A stretch of 64,000 bases of DNA from Amorphophallus konjac. Taxonomy: Eukaryota; Streptophyta; Magnoliopsida; Alismatales; Araceae. Positions within the stretch are counted from its first letter, which is position 1, and each line of letters opens with the position of its first letter. Under the pieces are notes generated by a model. That model searched no databases. It saw only the letters and a program-made list of their open reading frames with translations, and was not told where the DNA came from. The stretch is taken from NCBI GenBank assembly GCA_022559845.1, contig CM040126.1, positions 122,426,886 to 122,490,885 of the forward strand, in the 5' to 3' direction. This document shows, piece by piece, positions 31,740-42,547 of this stretch. The translations under genes and the position numbers were made by a program.

Positions 31740-34159
31740 TGTTGTGACTCCTCTGTGTTGATGGTGTTGACATGTAACTTTACTTCATATGGCAACACAT
31801 TGTTTTGATTGATTGGCAACACTGTTTATGTTTTGATGTACTTATGTTATCAGATTGTCTGTGATTGATGAATGTGTGTTATCAATTTGCCTGAGTGTTC
31901 TTTGCAGTTCACATGTCTATACACTGCATTGTTCAAAGTTCATACATCCACAGTGCATCGCACAGTCTATACACTGTCCGTCTCATTTAGAGTCTAAGGC
32001 GAAGTCTGTACATTGAGCGTCTCATGCAAGTCCACACATTGGCCTTCAGGCTTGAAAGTCTGTACATTGGAATGCATCAACTCATTGGGCTGCAGCGTCA
32101 ACTCAGCAAGTATGCACATCACCTCATTTCTTCAAAGTCTATACGCTGGATCGTCTTTCTTAGCGTCTTCATATTCGAAGTCCATACATTGGTCTTCACC
32201 TAAAGTCTGTACATCACTGTAGCTGCATCATCTCATGCAGCGTCTCATTCAAGTCTGTACAGCCGTTTGCATTTCATGAAGTCTGTACACTGCATCGTCT
32301 TAACTTGCGTCTCAGGCATCAAGTCCAAGTCTGTACAGTGGAGCGTCTCATGCAGCGTCTCATTCAAAGTCTGTACATCCACCGTCTTACCCAGCGTCTC
32401 ATGCAAGTCTGTACAGCCTTTGCGTTTCAAAGTCCATTCGTTGCACTCTCAAAGTCTGTACATTGCCTTCAAGGCACCAAGTCTATACACTCTCCTGTTC
32501 ACATCTCTGTGAAGTCTATACATTGCTGATCGAACGTTCCAACCTTTTCCTACATTCGCTGCTTTAGCTTCACTCCAAGTCTATACATTGGACTGCCAGT
32601 CTTTACCTACGTTCAGAGCCTCAAGTCTATACAGTGGTAAAGTCTGCACATTGTGCTTTGAAGCTCAAAGTCTGTACACTGGCTTATTCTTCAAGTATAT
32701 ACAGCCTATCTTCACGTTCTAAGTCTATACATCGTTCCTCAAAGGCTAAGTGTATACATTGTCCATATTGCATTACATGCTATATATCAAAGTCTGTACA
32801 GCATGACTTGTTGTTCATAGCCTTCAAAGTCACATTGTATTACGTCAACGCAGTGCATTGGCATGTAGTGAAGCGTCAACGCATTGCATTGTGCATGCCC
32901 TGGCAAAGTCTATACATCGCTTGTCTTCGTTTGAGTCTCACTGAAGTCTACACATTGCATCTTCTTACTGAAGTCTGCACATTGCATCTTCATTCATGAA
33001 GTCTACACATTGCATCCTCATTTGCAAAGTCTGTACATGCAGTCTGTACATTGCATTGATCTTCACTTAGTCTATACATTGACAGTCTTCATATCACCTA
33101 AGTCTGTACAGCGGTTGCTTCATACAGCAAGTCTGTACATAGCTTTCACTTATATGAAGTCTATACAACGCAGTTCTTCTGATAAGTCTATACATAGTTG
33201 TTATTTAATCTGATCATCCGATACTCTATCTGACAGGGATTCTCTACTGAGATTGCTGACATGGCTCGTGATCCCAGGAGGACGAGGTGTGCAGATGCTG
33301 ACACGTGGATGGAATTGTCTCGAATCTGGCGAATTCATTTGGGCGGGAAAACGTGGAAGCCACGCGCCCTTATCCACCTGCTGCTGCTGCTGCTATATAT
33401 ATAAGTCTTCATCTTCTGTTGAAGGCTGATCGAAGTTGGCGAAGTCTATACATCCAGTCTGAAGCAGCAGCCACCGAGATCCACTGTGAGAGGAAGAAAA
33501 GTATAGAAGAAGAAAGAGAGAAGAGATGAGTTGAGAGAGTTATTGTGAGAGCTTGTGAATCAGTCTCTTGGTCCAGTTACCAGAGCTGATATTGCTCAAC
33601 TTTGAGCTACAGTCGTTTTGGTTTTCTTCCATTCGATTGTGTGTTTTGTTTGTTTTCAGTCTTGCTATTTTCTCTTTGAAAACTCTTGTTCTATCAAGCT
33701 GTTAGTCAGCGGTTTCAAGCTGTGAGGCAACGGGTTGCAGAGGTGTTCCTCTGGTCGGCTAAGCTGTAGTGCCCAGCGGAGCAAGCTGTGAAGCTCAGCT
33801 GTTGCAGAGGGTGTTCCTCTGGTCGGGATAAGCTGTAAGCCCCAGCTGTTGTTGGCAAGCTGTAGAGCCCAGCAGATTGAAGCTGTGTATCAGCAGTAAT
33901 TCACATTCGAGTTGAATGTGGGGTGGACGTAGGTCGGATTGACCGAACCACCTAAAAGTCTTTGTGCCTCTCGTGTGTTTGATTGCTTGTTCAGCAGATC
34001 TTGTGTGTTTCATTTGGTGCATTAGCTGTGTTCGTTTAGTGTTCTTCTAATTCCGCATTTGATTCTAGGCCTAATTTTTAAATAGCCAGTTGATCTATTC
34101 ACCCCCCCCCCTCTAGATCCACATCCTGTGGTGATAGAGCCTTCCATCTAACTTCAACA
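31740..34159 (+). repeat. 3' LTR of Copia-3 (2,420 bp, full length)
   Basis: TGTTGTGACTCC to CTTCAACA, followed by GCTAA. U3 (about 31910-33210) contains several dozen AAGTCTGTACATTG / AAGTCTATACATTG motifs spaced about 25-50 bp apart, centred on TGTACA or TATACA. A TATA box lies near 33392-33405 and the conserved hairpin at 33920-33957. Small frames made of this repeat are not genes. Confidence 0.95.
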
Positions 34160-34164
34160 GCTAA
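34160..34164 (+). repeat. Target site duplication of Copia-3, right
   Basis: GCTAA, identical to 22727-22731. Confidence 0.95.
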
Positions 34165-34204
34165 AGAAGCAGCTGATGGAGAAAACTGAACAGTCCTCAG
34201 CTTC
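34165..34204 (+). pseudogene. 40-bp island of the Tat Gag-extension frame
   Basis: A short Tat segment stranded between Copia-3 and Gypsy-4. It continues the frame of 22731 and leads into the frame at 43873. Its last five bases are the left target duplication of Gypsy-4. Confidence 0.8.
34200..34204 (+). repeat. Target site duplication of Gypsy-4, left
   Basis: GCTTC, identical to 43868-43872. Confidence 0.95.
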
Positions 34205-35552
34205 TGTAGACATGCCAAAATTGACGTTACTATGAGTACATCTCATATTACCTTGTAATGTCCCAATTTGACCCTCAAATTAACTTTGTTTGAGTGGTTT
34301 TTCTCCCTTTTCTTGGGTTTCTCCCTTTTTCCTCCCTTTTCTTATTTTTCCCTATTTTCTCCAGATTTTGCTGGGCATTTTCCTCTATTTTTAAGAATTC
34401 ACGACTTGAAGAGGGGCGTGTTTTAAATAGCGACCTAATCTGGGGCGTGTTCTTAAGAAAGGACGACCACAGGGAAGGGCGTCAAATCCTGGTATTTTAC
34501 GAGTCCCACCCCGATTGAAATCAAGAATTAACGCCTTTGCTTCAGGCGTCTTTTCGCAATTTTCAAATTAAGAAGGTTTTGTTGCCAAAATTGAATCCAG
34601 GAAGTGACGCCCTGATCCCAGTCGTGTTTTTAATTAACGCCTTGGAGCAGGTCGTCAATTCTGAATTGACGCCCTTTGGAAGGTCGTGTCTCACCCTTCC
34701 GTGTCCGGTTTGAACTCACCTTTCCTGAAGAGTTCCCTGCTTTTCTTGATCACCTTGCTTGATCTGGGAACTAGAGTCCTTGCCGTATTTGATTCTTGCC
34801 AATTCTTATCCCCTCGGATTTGGATTTGTGCCCTATAAATAGAGCCCTACGGCTCTGTCGACAGGATTCTTTTTTTTCTGCTTCTTCTTCTTTTTTTTTT
34901 TACAGGGAATTGCTGCTTCCTGGCTCAGGGAGGAGCTCCTGCGCATCCAACAGCTTCATCTTTGACAGAGACTCCTCCCCATCGAGCATCAAAGCCAAAG
35001 AAACAGGCTTTTTATCTTTTCAATTCATCTTTTGTTTTATTATATTAGTTCATACATACGCATGCATACATATTGTTCATCTTATTCTCTCACTCAACCA
35101 CGTTGAGACTCCTTGGTGCAACACTTGCACACTTGTTATTTTACATATCATCATCATCTTTTACCTACCCTTTTGCATAGGGGTTTAAAGGCCAAACACC
35201 AATAAGGTGTGTTCATATCCATGCTTTCTATGTCTATATTTACATTTGGATTTGATGCTACACATCTTGGTTTCTAATCCATGTTTGTTTATTGGTGTTT
35301 GTTAATTTTGCAAGGGTAATCAATCAAGAAAAACTCTCTTCATCGGCCGGCCGATTGGAAGAGAAGGAAAGCACTCACATCAATCCCCGCATTTAAGGTA
35401 TTTATATCGCGATCCCTCCATTGATTATTTGTTATATCCTTTGAGGCCCTCGCGTCTCTGGCGATCACATTTCCCTTAGCATCCTCTCATGCTCCCTTTT
35501 TCTCCCTCTTTTCCCATTCTTATTCTTAGTAGTGGATTTTCCATGATCTACA
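34205..35552 (+). repeat. 5' LTR of Gypsy-4 (1,348 bp)
   Basis: TGTAGACATGCC to GATCTACA. A strong TATA box CCCTATAAATAGAGCCC lies at about 34830-34846. U3 contains hairpin units such as ACGCC..GGCGT at 34531-34549 and further ones at about 34410-34690. It differs from the 3' LTR by two short direct-duplication indels (near 34750 and 35285). Confidence 0.92.
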
Positions 35553-36574
35553 AATTGACGATCACGGTGGGACTTCCACTATTTTTCTATTGATTACCCC
35601 TTTCCCCTTTGGCACCCACGTGTGCCCTTTCCCTTTGGTACCCACGGTACCTCTCCTTTCTGCCCCACGGGCACCCTCCACTGTGTGCACACTGCATACT
35701 CCCCGAGATGAGCCAGTTTGTGATTTTTCCAAATTAACGCCTTTCACAAAGGCGCGTTTTGATTTAACGCCTTTATCCAGGGCGTGTTTTATATATTCGA
35801 CGCCTCCTACGAATGCATCTTTCATCACATATCCCTGGTGTTTTATTCTGTCTGAGGATTCACGTCCTTCGCTGAGGGCGTCCTTTTGTTGAGAAGCGCC
35901 TCCCATCAAGGCGTGTTTTTCTTTGAGCGTGCGCACCACACACTTTTGACGCCCTCTGCCAGAGGCGTCTTTTCACATTTAGCGCCTTACACTAAGACGC
36001 GGTTTTGTGTTTCACGACAGCGACGTTGTCGTCTCTTTTACTGGTAGCGACTGCTGCCAGGTCGCCTCTTTCCTGTGCGTTTACAGAGGCTTGTTTCTTG
36101 TGATCATTCATGCTGGATTGATACTTACCTCTATTATTTGATTATATTGGTGTGAACTGCTTATCTTATCTTGCATTCATCCATTTGCATTGGTTTGGGA
36201 GACCTCCTCTCTCTACATTAGGAGCCACACCCCCTCTTGGTGAAGGAAGGACCCTCCATTCAGCACTCCGTCTCATTGGACCGGAAATTCCTAAACCAAA
36301 CCTCCGTAAGTCCCCGCACCCGTGGATTCCCTCACGGACGCTGGGCAGGTGGTACCTTTGAAGTCCCGGGTTTAGTTGGCCTATACACGGTGAGAGAGTG
36401 TTCCTAGTTGGCATCGAAGTGAACTTACATTGAAACTAGGTTCCTCCCTTGTGTGAATCACTCCAATTTTGGTTAAAAATCATTAATTCACCAAGGTTCA
36501 AACAAAAAGAAATCAAAGGTAACCATTCCAACTTGTGTGCTTCTTTGCAAATTATTTTGCTTGAACTTTGATTG
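35553..36574 (+). other. Gypsy-4 leader with hairpin array
   Basis: No coding region. After the LTR comes AATTGACGATCACGGTGGGA, which may hold a degenerate primer site, although it lacks the usual TGG start. From about 35735 to 36075 there are around nine hairpins, for example CGCCTTT-CAC-AAAGGCG (35738-35754). Most are followed by TTTT. A longer-range pair, GGTTTGG near 36192 with CCAAACC near 36293, closes a segment of about 110 bp. Confidence 0.6.
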
Positions 36575-39500
36575 ATGACTTACCTTGATAGAGAAAACAA
36601 CATGTTTAATCCAAACTTTGCTCATGAGGATGCACAACCTAGCACATCTTATACTCCTCAATTTCAACATGTTCGTCATAATTCTCACCATATTTTCAAG
36701 GGACCACGTCCTCATTCTTATGGTTTTGCTCGACCCATGGGCAATATCCAATCTCATGGTCCCTCGCCTCAATCGCGAGCCACTACTCCTACGGGACCGT
36801 CTCCTCCCAACGATGAGAAGGTCTCCCAGATCTTGCATGCATTAGATCATCTCACCCCTCAACAAATCCAAGCCCTTAAGGCCGTTGTTGAGGGTGCATC
36901 TCATTCCTCTCATCCTCCTTCAAATCCTACGCGGGTGGCCCATCACCCCCTTCCCTCTTCTATTCACATTCCTACTCGGGTGGCCCATCACCCATCTCCT
37001 ATTCACACTTCTCCTCGGGTGGTCCAATGCCCGCCTCCTTCTATTCCTCTTCCATCACGGCCCCAAGGCCTATTTATTCCTTGCAACCCGACCCATCTGG
37101 GTCCTTCTATGGGTCGGCCCATTAATTCCCTTCCACGGCCTTCTTATGCAGCCCCTCCTTCAAGGCCATGCCAACCCTCTGTTGCTCAGGTCACGCCCCT
37201 CCAACAAACTCTTTTCAACAAAGTCACTTCGTTGGAGGAACAATTAAAGAGGGTTACGAGCCCATGGCCCGCTCCTCCTACTCCAGTTAATCCCCTTTAC
37301 GCGGCTCTAAATGACATTACAAAGATGGAGAAAGATTGGAAGGATAGGAGAGACGGCTACGGCGTCGACAGTTCAAGCGAGCAAGAGCCGGCAAATTTCA
37401 ATGTTCAAGTGGACAATGTCCTTCCTCCACCCACATATACGCCTCCACTACGGTGTCCACTTGAACCGGCTGATGAAGAACTGGCAATTGAAGAATCTGA
37501 GGCGCACAATGATGAAGCTATGCAGGCACCCCTTCCGAGTTTCCTTCGCTTCCCTCTCCCTCCACTACCGCTTGATGAACCCCCTGCTCAGGACGAAGTC
37601 ACCGTCCCCAACACATTCCCCTTTTATGAGACTAATTGGTGTTACGACGATGGGTCAATACTCCAATCACCCATGTCGTTGCACCAAGACATGTCTCCTA
37701 TCCCTAACACCTCTTGCCCCATCCGGCATTTTCAACACACTAAACCTTCTCCGTTCACCCCTCCCGTAACCACCCCAATAGCCTCCACTCCACCGGCCTC
37801 CACGGAACCTCCATTACCCTCCATTACGCCAGTCTCCGCCAAGCCTTCCATTACACCTCCTCTTTGTTCGCCACCTCAGCCGTCCACTATGCCTATGACC
37901 CCTACCCCATTACTTAACCCTTTACCCTTACCTGTGGCTAGTCCTGAGCAAGGTTCACCCTTTTTTGCACTCGAGCCAACCCCGACTGCTTCCGAGCAAA
38001 GGGAGAAGCTCGACGTGTTTGAACCGCCATTTCCACTCACCCTTTCTCCAACACCTTCCATTATACCTCCACCATCTATGGAACCTTCCGCCTCCGCTTC
38101 ACCCCCCTTTACTACTCGGAACGGGTGTCCTTCTGTAAGTACTTGTGATGAAGATGATCAAGAGCCGGAAAAGAAAGATTTGGCCGCGGCCATGATGTTC
38201 AAGATGCAAGAACTTATTTGTCGAATGCCAATCCGGGTTGTTGTGCCAAGAATGGTCGAAGAGGCCAAGCCCCTGCCGCTGCTCGCTAGAAGAGAATGCC
38301 AAGCGTTGATGTCGTATAAGTTTGTGCCCAAGGGCCGGGCAGAGCACCCCTTGTTCCAACTTTCAAATCTTGAACTGTTTCTTCCATACAAGGGACGAAC
38401 GCCCATCTTGATCAATATTCTTCATACGCTACAATCCTTGGGCAACACGATGTTTCCTATCCCAACTTTCCAACTCTCTCACACTATTGCTTTCCACTCT
38501 CCAAGAGAGTTGTCACTTACCATTGAAGCTTCATCCATTGGGCCAATTGGCTATACACTTTCACTGCCATGGAGGGGCAGTTACCTTGGTGTCAAAGGGC
38601 TTTCCACTATTCTACCCACCTTCCATTCAACGCCATCCACATGGGCCACTCCAGGGGTAAGGAGGAGGATCTCATCCTCTCGCCCTTCATGTTCTTCATG
38701 TTCTTTGCATCTCATGCATCCTGTCACATCCATGCATTCATCGCATCTGTTGCATTGCACTCGCATACATTGGCACTTCTTCTTTCCCGGGTTTCCGGAC
38801 CCGTATCTTCCCCGCCTTCCGGAACATCCGGATCTTCCGCATTTCCCATCTTCATCCTCTTCTAATCCACTCTCCCTGGGGCATCGCGTCCCCTTTCCTG
38901 CTATTTCCCTGGAACCTCCAGGTGTTTTATCCCTCCTCTTAGGGCATGACGCCCCTTCTGATTCCACTATTCCGGAACCTCCGGATCTTTCTCTTCTCCC
39001 AGGGCATCGCGCCCCTTTCCGTCTTCTTCCTCCGGAACCTCCGGATCCTGCTCTTTGGGCATCGCGCCCCTACACACCCTCAAGTCTGGATCTTCTGGAT
39101 TTCTTATCTCTTCTCCTTGGGCATCGCGTCCCATGGTACCTTCCCCCTCTAGAACCACCAGACTCTCTTTCCTTCCTCCCAGGGCATCGCGCCCTTTCTG
39201 ATTCTCTTCCTCCGGAACCTCCGGATTCTCCATCTTATTCTCTCTATCTTCTTTCGGGGCATCCCGACCCTTCTGATTCCATCCCTCCGGAACCTCCGGA
39301 CCCTCCTGATCCTTGTCATCCACTCTTCCCCGGGCACCGCGTCCCTCGGCATCTCATTCCTCCGGAACCTCCGGACCCTCCTGATCCTTTTCATCCACTC
39401 TTCCCCGGGCACCGCGTCCCTCGACATCTCATTCTTCCGGAACCTCCGGACCCTCCATCTTTCTTCCGATTCATCTTTCTACTCTTCCAGGACATCACAT

Positions 39501-39781
39501 CCTTCATTTTCTTCTTCCTTTTCCATCATCTTTTTCCCTATTTCTTCCCAGGGCATCGCGTCCCTCGAAATTCTTCTCCTCCGGATCCTCTGGATTCCTC
39601 CTATCAAGATTCTCCTCCACAACCCCCAGACCCTCCAGATCCGCCTCTTTCCATCTATCAATTTCTTCTTCCGATTCCCCCTAATCATGGGTCTGACCCA
39701 ACTTCTTCCACATCCACTACCTTGGGCATCTGCCCATTCTCTCACTGCTTTCGAGGCTTTAGTCCTCACTCCTCCTTCTAA
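36575..39781 (+). CDS. Gypsy-4 1,069-codon ORF, Pro/Ser-rich, unknown
   Basis: The first ATG is at 36575 and the frame is open to TAA at 39781. I recognise no domain. The N-terminal 100 residues are polar, with a possible helix (KVSQILHALDHLTPQQIQAL). Residues about 110-520 are rich in Pro, Ser and Thr. A more ordinary charged segment at about 530-640 (AAAMMFKMQELICRMP, VVVPRMVEEAKPLPLLARR) is the best candidate for a folded part. The last 380 residues are imperfect repeats of the type GHRVPRHLIPPEPPDPPDP. The coding strand is very pyrimidine-rich, which lowers the chance of stops, so the length alone does not prove selection. It could be a diverged Gag-like protein, a captured host sequence or a partly fortuitous frame. 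Confidence 0.5.
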   Translation: MTYLDRENNMFNPNFAHEDAQPSTSYTPQFQHVRHNSHHIFKGPRPHSYGFARPMGNIQSHGPSPQSRATTPTGPSPPNDEKVSQILHALDHLTPQQIQALKAVVEGASHSSHPPSNPTRVAHHPLPSSIHIPTRVAHHPSPIHTSPRVVQCPPPSIPLPSRPQGLFIPCNPTHLGPSMGRPINSLPRPSYAAPPSRPCQPSVAQVTPLQQTLFNKVTSLEEQLKRVTSPWPAPPTPVNPLYAALNDITKMEKDWKDRRDGYGVDSSSEQEPANFNVQVDNVLPPPTYTPPLRCPLEPADEELAIEESEAHNDEAMQAPLPSFLRFPLPPLPLDEPPAQDEVTVPNTFPFYETNWCYDDGSILQSPMSLHQDMSPIPNTSCPIRHFQHTKPSPFTPPVTTPIASTPPASTEPPLPSITPVSAKPSITPPLCSPPQPSTMPMTPTPLLNPLPLPVASPEQGSPFFALEPTPTASEQREKLDVFEPPFPLTLSPTPSIIPPPSMEPSASASPPFTTRNGCPSVSTCDEDDQEPEKKDLAAAMMFKMQELICRMPIRVVVPRMVEEAKPLPLLARRECQALMSYKFVPKGRAEHPLFQLSNLELFLPYKGRTPILINILHTLQSLGNTMFPIPTFQLSHTIAFHSPRELSLTIEASSIGPIGYTLSLPWRGSYLGVKGLSTILPTFHSTPSTWATPGVRRRISSSRPSCSSCSLHLMHPVTSMHSSHLLHCTRIHWHFFFPGFPDPYLPRLPEHPDLPHFPSSSSSNPLSLGHRVPFPAISLEPPGVLSLLLGHDAPSDSTIPEPPDLSLLPGHRAPFRLLPPEPPDPALWASRPYTPSSLDLLDFLSLLLGHRVPWYLPPLEPPDSLSFLPGHRALSDSLPPEPPDSPSYSLYLLSGHPDPSDSIPPEPPDPPDPCHPLFPGHRVPRHLIPPEPPDPPDPFHPLFPGHRVPRHLILPEPPDPPSFFRFIFLLFQDITSFIFFFLFHHLFPYFFPGHRVPRNSSPPDPLDSSYQDSPPQPPDPPDPPLSIYQFLLPIPPNHGSDPTSSTSTTLGICPFSHCFRGFSPHSSF
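38870..39610 (+). repeat. In-frame repeats with two palindromic DNA motifs
   Basis: About ten copies of GGGCATCGCGYCCC alternate with TCCGGAACCTCCGGA at intervals of roughly 60-80 bp, all within the Gypsy-4 ORF. At the protein level this gives GHRVP and PPEPPDP repeats. Two consecutive units at about 39310-39430 are nearly identical, which points to recent tandem duplication. Confidence 0.75.
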
Positions 39782-42547
39782 TTTTCCGCTTCTGCTGTAG
39801 ACCTTTCATGTGATCAGGGTCTCCGCACCTTAGTAAGGGAGTTCTAGCCCTCGCCTCTCTTCCTTTTCTCCTTATTCGTCTGAGTCTGGTCTTGGCACCA
39901 CTCCTTCTTGTTAAGCCACTTCCAAATCCTTTGCTTCCAATCTTTTTATCTGCCAAAGAGGACAAATCCCATGATGATCAACCTCGCCTCTTGCGGTAGC
40001 TGCTTCAACAAAGATCGCAAGGTAACATATTGGCGTAAGTAAGCATTTTTATGATATCATTTTCTCATTACTTCACGCATGATTTTTAAAATGAAGTGCT
40101 TCTTAACAAGATTAAAAGTGGTGTTTTTGACCTTTATCTTAGGCTTTTGCTTAACTAAATCATTCTCAAAACAGTCTTTTAGGCTTGTTTTTGCAGCACC
40201 TTTGGTAATAAAAACCCCACACTGGAAATTCAACATTCACTCCCTACTTGTTAAGAGCAACCCTTAGCTGGGCATTCCACACACTTCACGGCGTCCTTAG
40301 CCGGCTCCTTTGGTTAAACACCGTCCCTACTTTGGCCATGCCATGAGTATATCTGAAAGTCTTTTCTCTTCTTTACTCAGCCGAATGCAGGGGCAAGAGG
40401 TTGACGGATGAGATGACCCACCCAGGGTAATCCCCAATACGAGAGGAGTCTCAAATAGGGGCAGTCTTGACCCAAAATCAATATGAATTTTCATATGAAT
40501 TTCATGATATACATCTCGCCAAAAGGGCTATTATGAAAATCAAGTCAAATTTTTGATAAATGTAAAATTATGAATTATGGCATGTCAAGAGTGGCAAAGT
40601 CCCCGCAGGGAAAACCCTGGTCGTATGCATGTCAATGGTCTAAAAATCAAAGGCACAAAGCCCCGGCACAACAGACTACCTCTTTGAGGGGAAACACCTT
40701 GGAAGGAATTCAAGTCCCGACATCTCCCATCCTGCATAAAGCTTATCCTCAATTATTCTTCTCTTCTCCCTCTAAGACCGAATGTTTCTCGGGTATGGCC
40801 TTGGTAGGAGCACCGTTAATCAAGGACAGTCAGTTATAGGGTGCCACCCTTCAATGCACGCTCGGCTTTGGGTAATTTTAGCAAAAGGGGAAGGAACAAG
40901 GACCCCTAGCCAGTGGTTCAAAAATACCCTTTGATGCTGCATTAACAATGTCTAAATAAAAAAAAATAAAAAAATCAAAATAAAAAAAATAAAAATTTTG
41001 AATATTTTCTAAGCCAAAATCCAAAAAAAATGAATATTTCCTGATCAAAATTCAACAAAAATTGAATATTTTCAAAATTCATAATAAAAATTCAAATATT
41101 TTTCAAAATCCGCATAAAAATTCAAATATTTTTAAAACTCATAAAAATTTGTATATTTCAAAATCCAAAAAATTGCATTGTATTTTTCTGATGGTGCTTT
41201 TGCAGGAACGACAACTTTGCAAGGACCAAGAGTACGGGATGAGTCCTCTCCATTCATTGCCATCTACCTTTTGATTCTTCCCATGTTCACAATTGATCAC
41301 ATCTTCATAATTTGCTACGTATTACTCCGATTATTCATCTCCAAATTTTTTTTATCAAATCTTACTGATCACTCCGCCGATGGGCATTATCAGATCTTGA
41401 TCATTCAACTCCAAATCTTGATTAGTCAAGTTGTCATCCTCATGACAAACGACAAACAATGATGCTATCTATGCTTTAATGATGCTATCTATGCTATTCT
41501 TGAATATGATACATACCTGCTTTGATGCTTTGATTCATGCTATGCTTGCTATGCTTAAATGCCTTACTCATTGCTTGTTATCTTTTATATCTTGGCAGAT
41601 GAATCTTTGAGCGCAGGAAGAAGCTCTTGGTCCCACCGACTGGGCATCATCATCCAAGCCCCACGGTGCTTGCACCTCATTTCTCAGTTCCCCCATGCTC
41701 ATTGCTATCACCATCCCCCATGTATGCATTCTACTATATGTTACATACGCTACTAAGTTATATCAAGGACCTTGTGACTTTGGTAAATCTGGGATTTGAG
41801 TTCCCCTTCATCAAAAACAATGATGATTCCAGAGGAGTCTTAGTCACACGGATAGGCCGTTGAGCCGTCCAAGACTGGGGACGATGGTTCCCTTTTACGA
41901 GTTGATGCGTGGATAAACGGGCTTCAGCTTAATATCGGCTCGCAGAATGGGTTTCTTGACCCAGTCTTGGCAGTTTAACAATATTATCCTTGATTATCTT
42001 ATATTTTCATTTGTTTTAATTTTTCCTTTTAAACCCAGCATGCATTCATATAGGACTTTAAATTAACGTTGGAAAATCATTCTGATAAGCTGATTTGGAG
42101 AGTCAAATTGATCTTAATCATTCCAGATATGAGATATTCATTGCTGAATGGAATCCTCAGTTCGTTTTATCGCTGTTTTTGGTCATTTTCTCGAAAGCTC
42201 CTTGTTTGGATTTCTATCATCTTATCCCAATCCTTTTATTTTGATCCACCTTGGCTGCAGCACGTGCACATTGGCTGGTAACCGCTCCCCAATGGTGAAA
42301 CCTACAGGTTTGTGACCTGGGGTACTTCCACCGCGCTGGAAGTTGATCATTCTCCTTCGTGCCCGCGTGCACACTCCCTCTTTTATCCGAACATCGTTGA
42401 TTTCATTGAATTTCCCGAAATTGCTTCATCTCGAGCTTTTCATTTCATTCTCATCAAGTGATGTTGATTATGTGTCTCATCACACCTTGGCATCTACTTT
42501 TCAGTTTGCTCTGCTCCCTTGCAAAGCAAACGCTAAGGCGGGACAAC
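39782..42547 (+). other. Gypsy-4 3' noncoding region
   Basis: I see no gene. An A-rich tract with AAAAATTCAAATATTTTC-type repeats spans about 40955-41175. Short direct repeats of GATGCTATCTATGCT lie near 41460-41500. A pair of hairpins lies near 42290-42345 (AACC-TACA-GGTT and CTTCCA..TGGAAG). AAGGCGGGACAAC precedes the LTR and may serve as the polypurine tract, although it is not a typical one. Confidence 0.55.

Larger units (their letters stand above)
22732..34159 (+). mobile_element. Copia-3: complete Sirevirus-like element
   Basis: Two LTRs, iMet primer site, gag, intact pol frame, a long 3' noncoding region with several polypurine tracts, and a perfect GCTAA duplication. Over the roughly 1.59 kb shared by both LTRs I count by eye about 15-20 substitutions, near 1 percent, so the insertion is recent. 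Pol is open, but gag has a frameshift and two stops, so this copy could not act alone. Confidence 0.95.

Noticed and set aside
31910..33210. Regularly spaced short repeats that might suggest a CRISPR array
   Set aside because: Spacing and repeat sequence vary, it lies inside a plant LTR, and no cas-like genes exist.
34165..34204. Island between Copia-3 and Gypsy-4 as a separate small element
   Set aside because: It is Tat sequence: in frame with both flanks and bounded by the two target duplications.
36488..39965. Minus-strand and alternate-frame ORFs overlapping the Gypsy-4 ORF
   Set aside because: Shadows of a repetitive, pyrimidine-rich coding strand; fragmentary and in several frames.
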